This document shows, piece after piece, positions 31,483-43,806 of a DNA stretch of 64,000 bases. Under the pieces are notes generated by a model. The model was not told the origin of the DNA. It made no database searches and saw only the letters and a program-made list of their open reading frames with translations. The translations under genes were made by a program, and so were the position numbers. How positions within the stretch are numbered: position 1 is the first letter of the stretch; every line of letters begins with the position of its first letter. Source of the stretch: Bigelowiella natans CCMP2755 (taxonomy: Eukaryota > Cercozoa > Chlorarachniophyceae); NCBI GenBank assembly GCA_000320545.1, contig ADNK01000150.1, positions 104,770 through 168,769 of the forward strand, given 5' to 3'.

Positions 31483-34341
31483 TTATTCAAATGACTGCAT
31501 GCCATGAACGACTATTCTTCCGGTGTTGGTTCCTGCAACTACCATGTCACTCAAAGTAGAAAGCGATAGAGCGCATATCGCTCCGCTCTGGTTATGTTTG
31601 ATGAGATTGACCTCCGTGTCCATGAAGCCGAGTCGCTCCTCTAAATTAGTGTAAGAAGTAGACGCGGAGTGACGGGCCTTCCCACCGTTTCCTCTTCCTA
31701 CATCCCATAGCCGAATCGTGCAATCATCTGCTCCAGAGACAAGAAATCTTGAATCACTGGACCACTGGCAGGCAACCCCGTGCACGCCGCTCATATATTC
31801 ATGCTCCAGCACAAACAGAGGTCTATCAAAGCGCCTGACATCGTGAACGACCACTGTGTTGTCCTCCCCGCAAGACTGAAGCAATATACCATTCGGACTG
31901 AAGGATGTGTCGTGGATGTTATGCCCGACCACACTCTTGTTCGGAAGCCTGATGATGTTCTGCGAGCTCACGGCGACTGTAGTGATTTTTTTGGAGCTGC
32001 TCTGGTAAAGAGTGTCATAGAAGTAAAGCTTTTCTTCCGAGCAGGTGAATACAAACTTCCCCGAAAGCGGGCTGCAGGCAGGAGGGCATGTGACGCACTG
32101 CACCGGCAAATCGGTAGGAACCGAGTCTATCAGTCGAGCTTCGGCTCGGTCGATGCAGCAAATAGCGATGTTACCCTTCTTTGCTTCATCTTGGGTGCCG
32201 ACGACAAGAGTTTCTGAGTATCTTTCATTTCCGAACCGCATCGCTCCAGCTGCGACGGTAGGCTTTGCCAGAGGCAGCGAGAGCGATGTGCTCACGCGGT
32301 AGTGGTAGTTGCACAGCCAGAGCTTGTCGGATTGATACGCCGCGGATGCGAAGAGCGGCTTGGAGAAGTGCATGGACATGCTCAGCACCTTGTCCGTGTG
32401 CTCTTTGAACTGCCACTGCAAGTCGGAGTTGAGGTCGTAAACGTTGATGTTCGTATCGTGCGAGCCGGTGATATAGTTCCGAGCTGTTATATGCACCTCT
32501 TCTACCGCATCAGTGTGGCCCTGGAGGACTTTGCGCTCTTTTGTACCCGTGTCGTAAACAGCGCAGTGGAACTCCTTCGTATCCGTGACCCCGTATATAA
32601 TCTTATCTTTGGTGTGGGCATGCGTTCCGAACTTGACGTCGGTGATTGAGCCGCCCGTATTCTCTTCATAAACCGTGTCCCGGGAGAATCGAGAGAACAT
32701 CTTGCGAGTGATGTTCTGGCGAGAGGATCTTATCCATTGCCGTGTGCTCGCCGAGCTGGAGACTGCAAGCTGCTGCTGCTGTCGACGACGCCACCCCATC
32801 ATTGAATCATCAGCAGCTGCGGGGAGGAGATGTTGCGGCGCGAAACTATCGTCGTTAGGTGTTGTTGCCCAGAAACCACCTCTACCACCATGCTCTCTAG
32901 CCAACAGCAAGCCAATAACTGACGATGACAACGACGACAACATTCCACTGCTGCAGCTGCTACTGAAGACGCTCCTCTCTAAAGAGGAGTCCTGGGTTGG
33001 ACTGCTTGCATTTTTCCCACGACGATGACGACGACGACGACGACTACTACTACTACTACTACTACTACAATTTTGAATACTAGTGCCACCTCTAGAATCA
33101 TCATAATGATAATGGCTAGTGCCAACGATGCCACGCGACTTACTGCTGGGGGTCGTAGCATTTCGCGTCACCCCTCTCCTCAATTGCGAGACAGACAGTT
33201 TTTGTTTATCTCTCGTGACGCGCCATAGGAAGCCATCGTCATTCTGTTCCTGACCCTGAAGAGCTACGACTTTCTGGCCTCGGCTTTGCTTAAACTCGTC
33301 AAGAAAATAGCGTCGGCAGTCCTTGATGGATCTCCCCGGGAGCTGTCGGGCTATCACTTCCAAGTGCTCGAGAGGCTTCGAGACGGCAGCAACAAAGCGT
33401 AGAAACTTTAGCTTTTCGGCAAGCATGAAGGGTACATGGATTACATCGCCTTCCTTGAGGACGCGCGAAGATGCCCATGTATCAGAAAGGCTCAGACGAT
33501 TGCTCATGATCGCTTTGCGAACGTCCCGCTTTATGTAAGGCTTGTGAAGTATATCTGAACCCATAGCAATGTACTGACCCACTCTGCATGCTTCCCCACT
33601 ACACACGGCTGCTCGCATGCTAGGAGGAAGGGCTAGACGAGATTCTCCCAGTGCCTCCTCCGATTGTATCTATTAGTCACATTATAGATAAGACACACAG
33701 CAGTACGTACTATGGAAGAACACATCTATCACAGGCTCACAAGTCATAGCAGGTGCAGCACTTACCAAGTTGGAGATGGATTTGGGGTCTCGAAGGACAG
33801 TAATTCCATTAGTCTGGGCTGTAGAGGAGGAGGACGAAGAAAGCGCACCATGACCATTCTCTATCTTTCTTCTCTGAGAGATGCCTCTTAGATACAGCTG
33901 CGCCTTCATCTCGTCTATTGCTCGAAGATTCTGCAGCATTCTTCTCCTCTTTCTTGACCGTATGTCCGATATCTCGATCGAAGGAGGATACCAGGACCTT
34001 TCTTCCTTCATCATTACTCCACCGCTGCCTCTCCCTCCGCTCTTCTTCTCATGATGGGGTGATAAGTTCCAGTTAGTAGAAGATGACTTGCCCAAGGAGT
34101 CCGCATACTCCTCTAAATCACCGAATTCACGAGATATGGGTGATGTACTGGGATTTGGTAGGCTTGGATCTGCTTCCACTGCGCTGTCCCGGTTATCTTC
34201 GTCGTCGTCTTCGTCGGTCGTAGCTGCGCCCCTCCGACCTTTCTGTCTTTCTTGCTCTACAAGGAGGCGATTGAGTCCTTTCAACTCTCGGAGAACGGTG
34301 TCTAGGCTGCGAATCTCCTCTGCTATCGAGAGAATGTTCAT
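31483..34341 (-). CDS. SANT-like and WD40 repeat protein
   Basis: Two exons: 33766-34341 (perfect GTAAGT donor) and 31483-33669, about 920 residues. The N-terminal exon starts MNILSIAEEIRSLDTVLREL, a short coiled coil, followed by acidic and Ser-rich stretches. Around residues 280-315, EHLEVIARQLPGRSIKDCRRYF resembles a SANT/Myb-type helix-turn-helix. A low-complexity Ser/Arg linker follows. From about 516 to the end come six or seven WD40-type repeats, for example HTDAVEEVHI, YITGSHDTNINVYDL, LLQSCGEDNTVVVHD and FLVSGADDCTIRLWD. SANT plus propeller would suit a chromatin or nuclear scaffold role (inference). Caution: the propeller begins with its own MFSRFSRD, so the second half could be a separate gene or the Ser-rich linker could hide an intron; the frame is nevertheless open throughout. 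Confidence 0.83.
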
Positions 34342-34893
34342 ACTTGCGCCTCACCACATCATTACCCCTCTTCCCCCCCCCACCTCCGTCGTCTTCTTCC
34401 TCCCAATTGTTTGATGTGTTTGACCTTTTTCTCTCTTCATCCGGTTGTGGCACAACAACAACAACAACAATAACAACAACAACAACAACAACAACAACAA
34501 CCGAAACACCCTGGAAATATCTCATATTTCTGGATCAGAAACGAGAGATCACTAGCTGTGGTGAAAAAACATAGCTAGGACGTCAAGGATGCGAACAGAA
34601 CAAGTAACTAACCAACTGCGTTCGATCTCGCATCTGCCCAGGCTGTCAGGCAGTCGGTGAGTACCGGATAGTAACGGAAAACATCGGTATAATACCGACT
34701 GGAACACAGCGACCGACGGACCGCCCCGTCGGGATACGACGAACAGTTGATCGATCAACACGAGGAGGGGAATATGGCTATTCGCACAGCCGTCGGGCCC
34801 GGTACGGAGCAGTGATGACTTGGAGAGGCGGTATTCACCTGGGTGTTGTTGTGGCATGGCGTGGTTGATGCCCCCACGCCGCTGCCCATCACC
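34342..34893. promoter_or_regulatory. Divergent spacer with (CAA)n
   Basis: Gap between the WD40 gene (minus) and the unknown 13-exon gene (plus). It contains a (CAA)n run at about 34456-34502. Confidence 0.4.
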
Positions 34894-35927
34894 ATGGCAA
34901 CGACGACACCGACGACGATGATGACGAGGACCACGACGAACATAATGATGACAGCCATGATGACAGTAGCGCTGCTGAAATTGGCGATCATCAGCGCGAA
35001 CCACTTCTCAGGTTTGTCTATATGATATGCGTATGCTATTAGATATTTTGAGTCAGGCATAACTGTTGCTGGAACATGAAGGGGGGGGTAGAATAAATCA
35101 TGCAAACAAGCGCGTTGAAGTCCCTGACGATATTGTCACACAGTTCTCTCTGCTGCCCCCTCACAAGGTTCCATCGAAAGAGACATCAAATACAATAGCA
35201 GAACACCGAGCAAGAGCGTAAAATATAGCAAGAACCGCGCTTCCTCGTCCGGTTCGGTGGGGAGAGGAGGGCCGCCAAAGTTCCCGCCGCGCAAAAGGCG
35301 TCTACCGTTTAAGAAAACGAAAACACCATGCTTGGGAAAGCCAGGGGGGAGGAAAAGACTTCGGCGGCGCCAGCAGAACCGAGCAAAGGAGGCGGGTCAG
35401 AAGAAAAAAATATTGCGAATGCAGGCAGAACAAGCCAGAATTCAGGGCACTCTTCAAGATCATCAGGCTGATGCAACTACCGGAGGGAGATCAGCTTATG
35501 AGGATACTGGGAGCTCAGGGATGTTTCGATCGTACGCTTTGAAGAAAATCGACGACATGCACCTCATGCGTGGCTTGAGGAAATCTAAAAGAAGCGTGTT
35601 GATGGAAGCCGCTGAGGGTGGGGATAACCAGCCATCAAGTACCGGTCTTGGAGACCCGAAACAAGTACAATTCCTCACTCCTATTTCTTCTATCAACTGT
35701 TCACCCCCAATACTGTAAACGCCGAGATCTCACCCCTATCACTACTATCTTTCAGAGCAGTTCGTCTTTGTGATTAAGTGACATTCGCGACTAATACTCG
35801 TTGCTGCTTCCTGTTTGTCGATATAGGTTGAGATACGAGCCAGCCTGAAGCAGTGCAAAACAGCCCAGGACGTTTGTTACGCGGTATTAATACGAATACC
35901 GGAGAAACATAACGTTCTTCAGTTGTG

Positions 35928-35965
<38 letters not shown>

Positions 35966-36475
35966 AACTTGAAATGCTAACTACGAACAATATCAGATTG
36001 ACCCGGACGAGATCAGCATATTTTCTCAACTAAACTTGCTTCTGACGCTTGAGAGACTACTTTCTCAAAACTTGGGCTTCACACCTCCCTCCCTTCTCCA
36101 AAACGCCAACGCAACCAGGAGGGGTAATATCACCAGAAGAGGTGGGACAGCACCAGCAGCAGAAGGTGGTGAGGATGGGGGACATAGCCTAAGAACGAAG
36201 ACGAAAAAGAACAACGGAGCACTGAGCGAAGAGGAGGACTGTGACGATGATATCAGGAAAGGGATGGAGACTTTCGAGGTGAGGTGATTCACACACTGCC
36301 GGAGTTGAGTAGACCCCCCCGCCCCTCCCAAACATCTTCCTTACACGCATTGAATTCTGCACAGGATTAGTCGAGATTTAGTCGAGAATCTCGACAAGAA
36401 ATACCTGTGATGATCGTTTGTTTATCTTTTCCGTGAGAGGATGATGATGACGATGATAACGACGATGATGATGAC

Positions 36476-36509
<34 letters not shown>

Positions 36510-37610
36510 GGCAATAACTAATCAACGCTCTCCTGTGGAGCGGGAGAGAGAAGCAGCAATCATAACAATCATCAGTTTCAGTTGAATAATTACAATCATT
36601 TTTCCCACGTACACTGGCAAACCTATATGATGAACGTTCCAACATGCCATATTAGAATCCACCACTCTCTCTCTCCGTCTCTCTCTCTCTCTCTCTCTAC
36701 ATACAAACAACGCGTCCATCTGCCAAGAAAATTGCGATTGACTGGCATTGGGAGTCCTCCTCATTGAAATGATTCATCAACTACGGCAGGAGGGATTGTG
36801 GGACATGACAGTCTTCATTGCGCGTCAATGCACCGAGAGGCTCTTGACGTCTTTGGAGAGTAGTAGCGCCGGTGACCACGAGGATAATACGGCAGCAGAA
36901 GACCTGCTCCAGCTGCAGGTTACCTACCAGAACGTACATGAATTAATAGTGACTACGACGATGATGACGATTATCATATTGATGTATAATGATGGTGATA
37001 ACGACGATCTAAATAAGGGATGGTAGTCGCGAACTGCTTCTTCTGCTAATGCGTGTTGACGGGATTGTAGGGACTAGATGAAATACCATAGTTTCTTATC
37101 CTTTTCCTCCTCCTCCTCCTCCTCCTCCTCCTCCTCCCTTTTCCCTTTTCCCTTTCCCCTTTTCCCTCCCCTTTCGGTAACGATGTGGTGGTGTTTGTTG
37201 AATGTCTGATGTCGCCGGGTTACTAATGCTGCTGCTACTACTACTACTACTACTACTTTGTCGATACTTAGAAGCTCCGCTCTTGGATTCGTTCTGGCGT
37301 TCGTAGGTAATGGTCGCACCATTGATTCTCGTAGTACAAGTAGCAATGGTCAACTATGCGTGTAGTACCAGTTATAGCACTGCTACAAACGGCAATCTTC
37401 GTTTCTTTCTCTTCTTCTTCTTTCTACTCCTCTCCAAGCTATTCATTGCCATGGTTTTTGTCACCAGGAGAATTCTTGGCTCGGAGTTTTCGGCGCGCGT
37501 AAGGCAGCTGATTCGGTGAGCAGCACTAGTAGGAGCATACACTGGGAGGATATCAGCCTATTTCTGAATGCCAAACCTTTGTGGAAATGGTTCTAATGCA
37601 CCACTCGCAT

Positions 37611-37656
<46 letters not shown>

Positions 37657-37890
37657 ACCAACACTATAAGGAAAGCTGAGGAGGAGCGGTCCAACACGCT
37701 TAAGGAATTAAAGAACAATGTCGAACTTGATGAGCAGACTAATGAGATAGGAAAAGGGGGGAAGGAGGATAGCAAAGCAGCCTCCAGCAAGAAAGGAAGG
37801 GGGGATAACTCGTTGCTGGAGAAACCAGACGATTTACTCACGCTTCTTCCAGAGATGCTTCAATAGTAAGTATACGAATGTAAACAATTG

Positions 37891-37937
<47 letters not shown>

Positions 37938-37950
37938 TTTCCTTTATCTC

Positions 37951-37981
<31 letters not shown>

Positions 37982-39165
37982 ATATAATTTAATGATGATC
38001 TATCTTATGAACATGTATGCAGTAGCCGTCCACACCATCACTCGATAATCTTCATATTACTTCACATCCGATCCCGCCTGACCGAATTCTTTCTTCTATT
38101 CCTCTCGTTGTAGCAAACTGAAGCCTCGTGGACCTCAGGAGCGCAAAATCAGCCCCATCACAGGTCACCTATTTACTTTATCATCGCTGATATCGTTGTG
38201 ATCAATTGCGGTAGAAATGAAATATTCTCCTTGCAGTTGAATTTCTCTCTCTCTTTCTCTCTCAATCTCTGTTGATGTGTATGATTTGTGTGTGCCTTAA
38301 TCAGGTAAGCGACAGCGAAAGCGGAAGGAAGACGAGCCGAGGAAGAAGTCCTTAATTGAATACCTTTTGGAGGTATGTACGTGTGTCTGTCCGCGTGCTT
38401 TTGAGCATATGTAGGGAGGGGGGGAACAGTTTTACTCTTATTTAATATGTTGGGCTTTAATATCAATCCAAACCTTAATTATGCTATTCTGCATTTCAGG
38501 ACACAGAGGAGGGAAAAGGGACGCCGTTATACGTACGTAAAAATCATCACCGTCGTCGCTATTCAGTGGATGATGAGAATGGATTTAAAATACCAAATTT
38601 TTTAAACGTCGTTAATTTCTAATGCTCCGGAACCAACACTGTATACAGCATAGTGTAGTAAATGAATTCTTCTAGGGGACGCTTCAGATCGCTGTTTTCA
38701 TTCCAAGCTGTAACATATAGATAGGATTTTATTTATTATTCACACAGGTATTGCCAAGCCAAGAAAAGAGCCGGATGGAGAGCGAGAAACAACCTGTATG
38801 CATTCTTCCATGCCATTTTTGGGCACCAAGCTTTCACACATAATAACTCTATCATGATAACGGAATTCGTCTCACAAGTTGTGAATGCCGATGCTTCTAT
38901 TTGCCTCGCGAAGGACATTGTTTTTCGTAAGCATCGACGATCTTCCTTCGTATTATGTTGTTGCAACACATCACACAGACCAAAAGGTGGTAGCTTAGAA
39001 GAGCAAGGGCGGTTGATTTATGATAATATGCAGCATAATCCATATTCGTCTTTTCAGCTCGGAATACGCCGAAGGGCTCGGGTTCTGAAGACGCGCAATC
39101 TTCTGAACGTGGCGAAACTCCCAGAATATGTAGCACAGCACTACGCATATATGTTTCAAAAATGA
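34894..39165 (+). CDS. Charged multi-exon protein of unknown family, 13 exons
   Basis: Model: 34894-35011, 35168-35664, 35827-35883, 35997-36278, 36790-36918, 37272-37306, 37439-37498, 37671-37865, 38114-38163, 38305-38372, 38500-38532, 38748-38795 and 39058-39165, about 559 residues, every junction GT-AG and in phase. The second exon encodes a strongly basic region (RKRRLPFKK, RKRLRRRQQNR). The middle is helical and Leu-rich (ISIFSQLNLLLTLERLLSQ, WDMTVFIARQCTERLL). Later exons are Lys/Glu-rich (AKAEEERSNTLKELKNN) with a second basic patch GKRQRKRKEDEPRKK. It lacks a signal peptide. Likely nuclear, perhaps an RNA- or chromatin-associated adaptor (inference). Exon 1 comes from a GAC/ATG repeat region and the last exon's frame is the least certain. 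Introns hold (GAT)n, (TCC)n, (CA)n and (AT)n. Confidence 0.68.
36437..36510. repeat. (GAT)n-type microsatellite
   Basis: Imperfect then perfect GAT/GAC units in the intron before exon 5 of the unknown gene. Other runs inside this gene: (TCC)n 37108-37137, (CA)n 37613-37650, (AT)n 37893-37935 and (CA)n 37951-37979. Confidence 0.85.
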
Positions 39166-39629
39166 TAGCAGAGAGCAAGAGATAACGATTTTAAAAAAAT
39201 GATTTCTAAAAATCAATTAGAAAGCCCATATTTTTGCTTCTGTAGCACATTCTAAAAACACTCCAGCAGGGAACAAAGATACTGCTTAATTACGTTAGCT
39301 ATTGTATGATGATCCTCCATCGACGTGGGGAAGAAGGGATATAGTATTTCTTTGATTTCGTGAGCACCATACTACACGAATGTAGAAAGTGTAAGGTATA
39401 AGGGGTGGAAATAATGGAAGAAGAGAATAAATAAGACATAATCGTGAATATTGCATCTTTCTGCCCCATATCTACCCAGTACGAGTCCGGAGAATATTTT
39501 CGCGACTTAGATCGAGTTTCGGGTAGAAGACAAAAGATTCCAAATCAAACGGAGTCTATTGTTTCTAGAATATGCACAGATACAAGAATACAAGAACAGA
39601 TGACACCAGCACACACCAGCACACAAACA

Positions 39630-39669
<40 letters not shown>

Positions 39670-39698
39670 TGCTCACACGCAGATAGAGTGAGAGTGAG

Positions 39699-39747
<49 letters not shown>

Positions 39748-41975
39748 CATGTATATACTGTTATGATGTATGCTGATCCAGATCACATAGATTGACGATT
39801 GCATACAATACCGATAACAAACTAGGGAGGAAGCACATACCACTTGCTAATGACGACGAGGTGGCGGTCGATGAGAGCAGCCAAGGAAAGGTGAAGAGTT
39901 GATCACACGTCTACTCATTACTGTGCTCCTTTAGAGATGCCATACTAAAGTGATTAAAATTGTGTTTTGACCGATGTCATCGCCAAACAACAATCATACC
40001 GAGTGCTTTGATCAGGGAAGCAATAGCGATTCTGCACTTTCAGAGGGAGACGACTGCATTTCCTGCCATGATGAAGACCTTGACTCTGGGCGAGATAGTG
40101 TAGGAACATCTAATCCGTCGGAAAGCGAAACGAGGGACAATGAGTTGGGCGCTGACAATTGTTCAGATTTCGACATTTGTAGCGATGATTCGTACATCGC
40201 AGGGGCACTCAGAGCAGCTAGAGGGATGCAACGTTAGAGCGTAGAATTTCAAAGTTCCGTGCGTAGAATTTCCGGGCACAACACGGCATCAAAACAACCA
40301 GCATCAACCACAGAGTTCGCAACACATTTTCACATTGTTCATCTAGCCATGCTAGCATGGCATGATGACTCAAACTGCACATGCTAGCAAACTAGCAAAC
40401 ACTGGATTGCGCCTAGACATTCCAGCATTCAACAAATGATCTAGATCATTGCATTGCTCATGCCATCTTTGTGCAAATTCCGATCAAACTGCACATGCTG
40501 GCAAACTAGCAAACACCAGATTGCGTCTAGACATTCTGGGCTTCAACCTCAAATGATCTAGATCATTGCATTGCTACATTGCTGATGCCACCTTTCTAGC
40601 TTTTTGCAAATTTCGATCGCAAACAACGGTTTCGTGAATGCTAGCTAGCTAGAATGCACCCTCACAACCCTGAAGCTTGTGCACCTCCAGACCTGTGCTA
40701 GCTAGCTAGCGCGGTGCGCTCAAAAGCACGTTTAGCAACATGTGTGCAACCGATTGACATCGCATGTGTGCTTTGCGGCATTGCGTGCTGTGAAAGTGAC
40801 GTGTGTCAATGAGCCGTGTTGCATGGCTGCGTGTGTGTGCACTGTGATTCCGGCACACGCAAAGTTTTCGCTGGAAGCGGTGAATGGCTAGCTAACTAGA
40901 TGATCATCACTCTGATCTCTTACATTTGTTTCAACTTGGCAATGACAACTCTGAAAAAAGCCAATCGAAGAGCTCCCCTCATGCCTGACGTTTGTCGATC
41001 TCAGCACTCACCACTCTGTGTCAGGTGCAACGATCTCCAGAAGGTCTGGCAAAACAGAACCTCACGGAAAGGCTGAGAAACATCAAGTTCAATGAATTCT
41101 CTTCAGCCATGGCTGCAACGATTCTTTCACTGCAAAGGTCCATTGAAAAGGAACCTTTTCTCCGACCGCCCATCCCAGTGTGCAATGCAACAGCAATGCA
41201 TCCCTTCCCATCGAAGGTGGAGTGCCTGACCGTCCCCACTCAACCCGAAGAAGCAGACAAACCGACCAAGTGCCGCGGAATCCAAATCGGACCCAACTTC
41301 TGCAAATGAATCCCACACGATCTCGTTTCAAACCCGCACTAAGATGTGCTGCGGCCACTGTTGAACAGTCATCCGAGTTCTTCCTTTGCACGAAGGAACA
41401 CAATCGGCCACTTCCTTTTGGAAATTGCATCTTCGGATTCTTCTCTCAAAAGCACTTCTTGGGCAGTCGCACAAGAAAAAGGCTTTGCACGCCACCAAGA
41501 TTACCTCGCAGCATTCACTTGCTGCACCTGCCTGAGCCTCCACACCGGTCAGCAACACAAACGCAAAATCACCAGCACAAAACCGCCCGCACAACAATTC
41601 GGAACCAATTTATCGGCTCGGAAAAGCCCTTGCGTGCCACGTGTAGGTGGTGAAATAGTCCTGTCGCAGTGAGAAAACTGCATTATTTCTTAACATCTTT
41701 TCCGTTTCCTGAGGTAAAGCGGGGCCCACGGCTAACCGCTCGCTAGCCAAGCGGTTGTTTCTCTTGAATCGTTGTGATTTCTCGCGTGATTTGGGAGTAG
41801 TTCGTGCGAGTTCGGGGTTCAAATGTGGGTAAACGGCCTTGGTTTCCTTCTTTTTGGCAACATGAATATAAGAAGAAGGCAAGCTCCAAGCTTATTATCA
41901 CAAAGCCACTTATCAAACCCGCCCATTGCACACACGCAAAACGATTGATTGTTGATACAACGCCTGGCACACATT
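39166..41975. other. Gene-poor spacer: microsatellites, CTAG island, unassigned frames
   Basis: 39627-39668 is (CA)n and 39699-39745 is (GA)n. 40320-40900 is a CTAG/GCTAGC island with an internally duplicated segment (ACTGCACATGCTAGCAAACT near 40373 and a close copy near 40487). Around 41000-41650 several overlapping open frames of 90-157 codons exist on both strands; the plus frame 40992-41309 has plausible codon use, but no domain was recognised. It may be a decayed mobile element or an unrecognised gene. Confidence 0.5.
39974..40237 (+). CDS. Small acidic Ser/Asp-rich frame, hypothetical
   Basis: An 87-codon frame starting MSSPNNNHTECFDQGSNSDS, very acidic and Ser-rich, ending ALRAARGMQR. 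It is not derived from a simple repeat, which argues mildly for coding. No splice partner or family was recognised. Confidence 0.3.
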   Translation: MSSPNNNHTECFDQGSNSDSALSEGDDCISCHDEDLDSGRDSVGTSNPSESETRDNELGADNCSDFDICSDDSYIAGALRAARGMQR

Positions 41976-43806
41976 ATGTTTCCCAACCAATACCCATCCA
42001 CTTTCATTCTAACGAATACCAGTGGAATAACACGTCGACGAAATGATAACGATGATTTCGAGTCCATAGCCTCTAATTCAAACAAAAGGATTAGACGTGA
42101 AAGCACGAGAATCAGACGTTCAAAAAAAGAAGGATCCTTACATGATAATTCTTCATACGAATTCGAATCCGATGAGCATCCCGAGAATATTGCAAAATTT
42201 ACGAAGGTCAAAGGAGTTAGTTACAATCACAAGTCAAAGCTGTGGGGTGCTAGCTGGTATGAGAACGGTAAACGACTCGATAAAGCTTTCTCAGTTTCAC
42301 GTTATGGGGCAAAGGTCGCGCGCGAGAAAGCAATCAAGTGGAGAAGAGATAGGTAGCAAATTCATGACAACAATGTAGTTAAAGTTCCATTATATAGTAA
42401 CCATGCTTGTATCTCTGTAGGGAAATAGGAATTCCCTATGAAAAACCGGCTCATAAGGGAACATGCAGCAGCGTGCGAGGTGTCCATTTCGATCAGCGTA
42501 ACCGACAGGTATGACATCAGGGTTTTTCTGCATGTACAAAGTATTCAAATTGAACATTGAACATGCATCTCTGTAGTGGAAAGCTTCATGGTCTATTAAC
42601 GGGAGAAGATTTGAGAAAACGTTCTCCGTTTCCAAGTATGGAGAATGCGAGGCGAAAAGCATGGCAATTCAGGTCAAGAACGTCATACACATTGCATATT
42701 GCAAATAATCTGTCTAATTTAGTATTTGTTCTAAAAGTGGCGTAAAGATCGCGAGGCAGGAATTCCTTACGAGAAACCAAAGAAAACTTGCGAGGTTAAA
42801 TAATTTCACATCTTTATAAGCCGAAAGATGGTAACCCAAACTTATAACAATTAGGTAAGGGGGGTTTGGTACATGCGTTGGAGTAAGACTTGGGTAGCAA
42901 GGTAGTGTAGACGCAAGTATGCTGCGAGATTCACCTAAAATAGATCTGTTGTCTATTAGCTGGTCAGAGAACGGCAAATGGGTCAGGAAGAGCTTCTCAG
43001 TCTCTAAGTACGGGGAGCAAGGAGCTCGACAAAGGTATGCGGAACAAAATCCCTGTCGCATCCAACATATGTATGACCTCGGAATACAACCATTTTCAGG
43101 GCCATTGGATGTCGCATTTTTCACACTGCCAAGAGCCAAGGAGACGGAAAGGGAAATTTAACGAAGAAATCGCTCCAAACGTTGCATTCTGGAATAATCA
43201 ACAGAGTAACTTTACCAAAACCTAAATTTATCAAGGAGACACACTTACAACTGCCGGAGATTGTCAAGGAAGTGCCTGTGCAGCAAATATCCGAGATTGG
43301 GGGGAAAGCGCATTCACAAAAAATGTATAAGAGAACCGCGCTCCCATTAGTGAAAGAGAATTACGTGGACAACGTTTCTGATAATAGACAGCCGATGACA
43401 ACTACGAATTCACAGAAATTACATTCTCAAGCAGGTATCTTTGTGAAATAATCAGTAGTTTAAAAGAGAATTAGCAATATTGATGAAAATAACGCACATA
43501 AAATAGATGTCCGAGACACTCATCATAAATTGACACTTGAAGTCAACACGTCTTTGAAGGAGAATAATCGCGGGGTAAAATATAATCTCGAGCTCTTAAA
43601 TTCATTATGTTGTCCATCGTCTAACATAACATTTATTGTTCTAGGTAATTACGATGAATCCTGTGACCCCACCTCCTAAAAATACTAAAAGAGGAATTTT
43701 CTCTCCAAGGAATATTATCACGCCGAGATCGAAATTTTGTGCTGAGGTTGACGACTTGTTGACTTTGATTTTCGTTCAGCTCAGAATCATTTTTTTTAGG
43801 CTTTAG
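41976..43806 (+). CDS. Triple AP2/ERF-domain DNA-binding protein
   Basis: Exons 41976-42352, 42421-42508, 42577-42672, 42738-42794, 42855-42901, 42960-43034 and 43100 to about 43442/43451, phases kept at every join. After a polar N terminus come three AP2-type domains at about residues 78-125, 143-192 and 206-250. Each has the pattern KGVxxxxxxxxWxASW-x-NGK/R-(x)4-K-x-FSVSKYG-x-(x)3-A. The linkers RDREIGIPYEKP and KDREAGIPYEKP are nearly identical, so domains 1 and 2 arose by duplication. A likely nuclear transcriptional regulator. The 3' end is uncertain. The frame meets a stop at 43449-43451, but beyond a 24-base segment the same frame is open again for 36 codons (43467-43574). A phase-0 intron then leads to a last exon 43645-43806 rich in Ser/Thr-Pro sites (TPPPK, SPRN, TPRS). 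Confidence 0.87.

Noticed and set aside
34552-35105. Minus-strand frames rich in Met, Ile and Val
   Set aside because: Translations of imperfect GAT/GAC repeats; the plus strand gives a phase-consistent first exon there.
41021-41882. Overlapping frames on both strands near 41-41.9 kb
   Set aside because: None shows a domain; mutual overlap shows that at most one can be real. Left as unassigned sequence.
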